A stretch of DNA of 5,140 nucleotides from Candidatus Shapirobacteria bacterium. GTDB lineage: Bacteria; Patescibacteriota; Microgenomatia; UBA12405. Position numbers and translations under genes: made by a program. Positions 5,044-5,140 of this stretch are shown here, piece after piece (position 1 is the stretch's first letter; every line of letters begins with the position of its first letter). The stretch lies in contig VFLE01000206.1 in the NCBI GenBank assembly GCA_009885205.1, forward strand, positions 1 through 5,140. Reading direction: 5' to 3'. The notes beneath the pieces were generated by a model. The model saw only the letters and a program-made list of their open reading frames with translations. It had not been told where the DNA came from and made no database searches.

Positions 5044-5049
5044 CGACGA

Positions 5050-5140
5050 ATGCCTACTATATCGGATATTCGTAATGTGGCCGTAATTGCCCACGTTGAC
5101 CATGGAAAGACGACTTTGGTCGATGCTTTGCTTAAACAGA
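5050..5140 (+). CDS. typA: Translational GTPase TypA/BipA (partial, N-terminus only)
   Basis: TypA/BipA is a ribosome-associated GTPase of the EF-G/LepA superfamily, linked to 50S subunit assembly and stress or cold adaptation in studied bacteria. Only 30 codons are in the window; the rest lies to the right. The peptide has the G1 (P-loop) motif AHVDHGKT at residues 14-21, preceded by IRNVAVI (7-13) and followed by TLVDALLKQ (22-30). The combination AHVDHGKTTLVDALLKQ fits TypA. LepA normally has AHIDHGKSTLADRLLE, EF-G AHIDAGKTT and EF-Tu GHVDHGKTTL. The ATG at 5050 gives the usual short extension before the conserved IRN, and it follows the extended -10 box by 6 nt. It is divergent from the C39-like gene. 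Confidence 0.9.
   Translation, partial: MPTISDIRNVAVIAHVDHGKTTLVDALLKQ

Noticed and set aside
5050..5140. LepA, EF-G or EF-Tu instead of TypA
   Set aside because: The P-loop context AHVDHGKTTLVDALLKQ fits TypA. The others have IDHGKS, IDAGKT or GHVDHGKTTL signatures.
1..5140. Alternative genetic code with UGA as glycine (as in some CPR lineages)
   Set aside because: An intact RF2 gene is present, prfB itself ends at UGA right at the next start, and no in-frame UGA occurs inside conserved domains.

Overview
The window is AT-rich, very gene-dense bacterial DNA. It looks like a chromosome segment from a Candidate Phyla Radiation (Patescibacteria) organism, most likely the Microgenomates group. 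The reasons are the extreme packing (gaps of 1-6 nt and one 4-nt overlap), many small single-pass membrane proteins of unknown function, and two copies of the GC-rich 20-bp palindrome CCTGCCTGCCGGCAGGCAGG. From memory, this palindrome is scattered through such genomes and gives 'LPAGRQ'-type peptides when translated. The lineage is inferred from style and has not been tested by a search. The genetic code looks standard: UGA is used as a stop, and an RF2 gene that would read it is present.

Layout: eight genes run leftwards on the minus strand and one runs rightwards at the right edge. A 38-bp divergent intergenic region (5012-5049) holds two back-to-back TATAAT boxes. One drives the start of typA/bipA (5050 to the edge, +). 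The other drives a minus-strand cassette of three membrane-anchored or exported proteins: a C39-like cysteine peptidase-fold protein (5011-4256), a cyclophilin-type peptidyl-prolyl isomerase lipoprotein (4252-3671) and a CPHC thioredoxin-fold protein (3669-3283). Together these look like a set for folding or processing proteins outside the membrane.

An 86-bp gap (3197-3282) with the two palindromes separates this cassette from a second run of minus-strand genes: a small membrane protein of unknown function (3196-2930), prfB/RF2 (2928-1852), an LCP (LytR-CpsA-Psr) family protein (1855-944), another small anchored protein (939-469) and ftsE (462 to the left edge). prfB-ftsE-ftsX is a common bacterial gene order. 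Here the LCP gene and an unknown gene lie between prfB and ftsE, and ftsX would be expected just beyond the left edge.

The most notable points are the compact divergent promoter, in which both mRNAs are predicted to be leaderless; a prfB gene that lacks the usual programmed frameshift yet is the only gene here ending in UGA, overlapping the next start; paired palindromes abutting the only clear Shine-Dalgarno sequence in the window; and a 12-bp micro-repeat read in two frames in the C39-like gene. I see no complete undescribed defence, mobile or CRISPR system.
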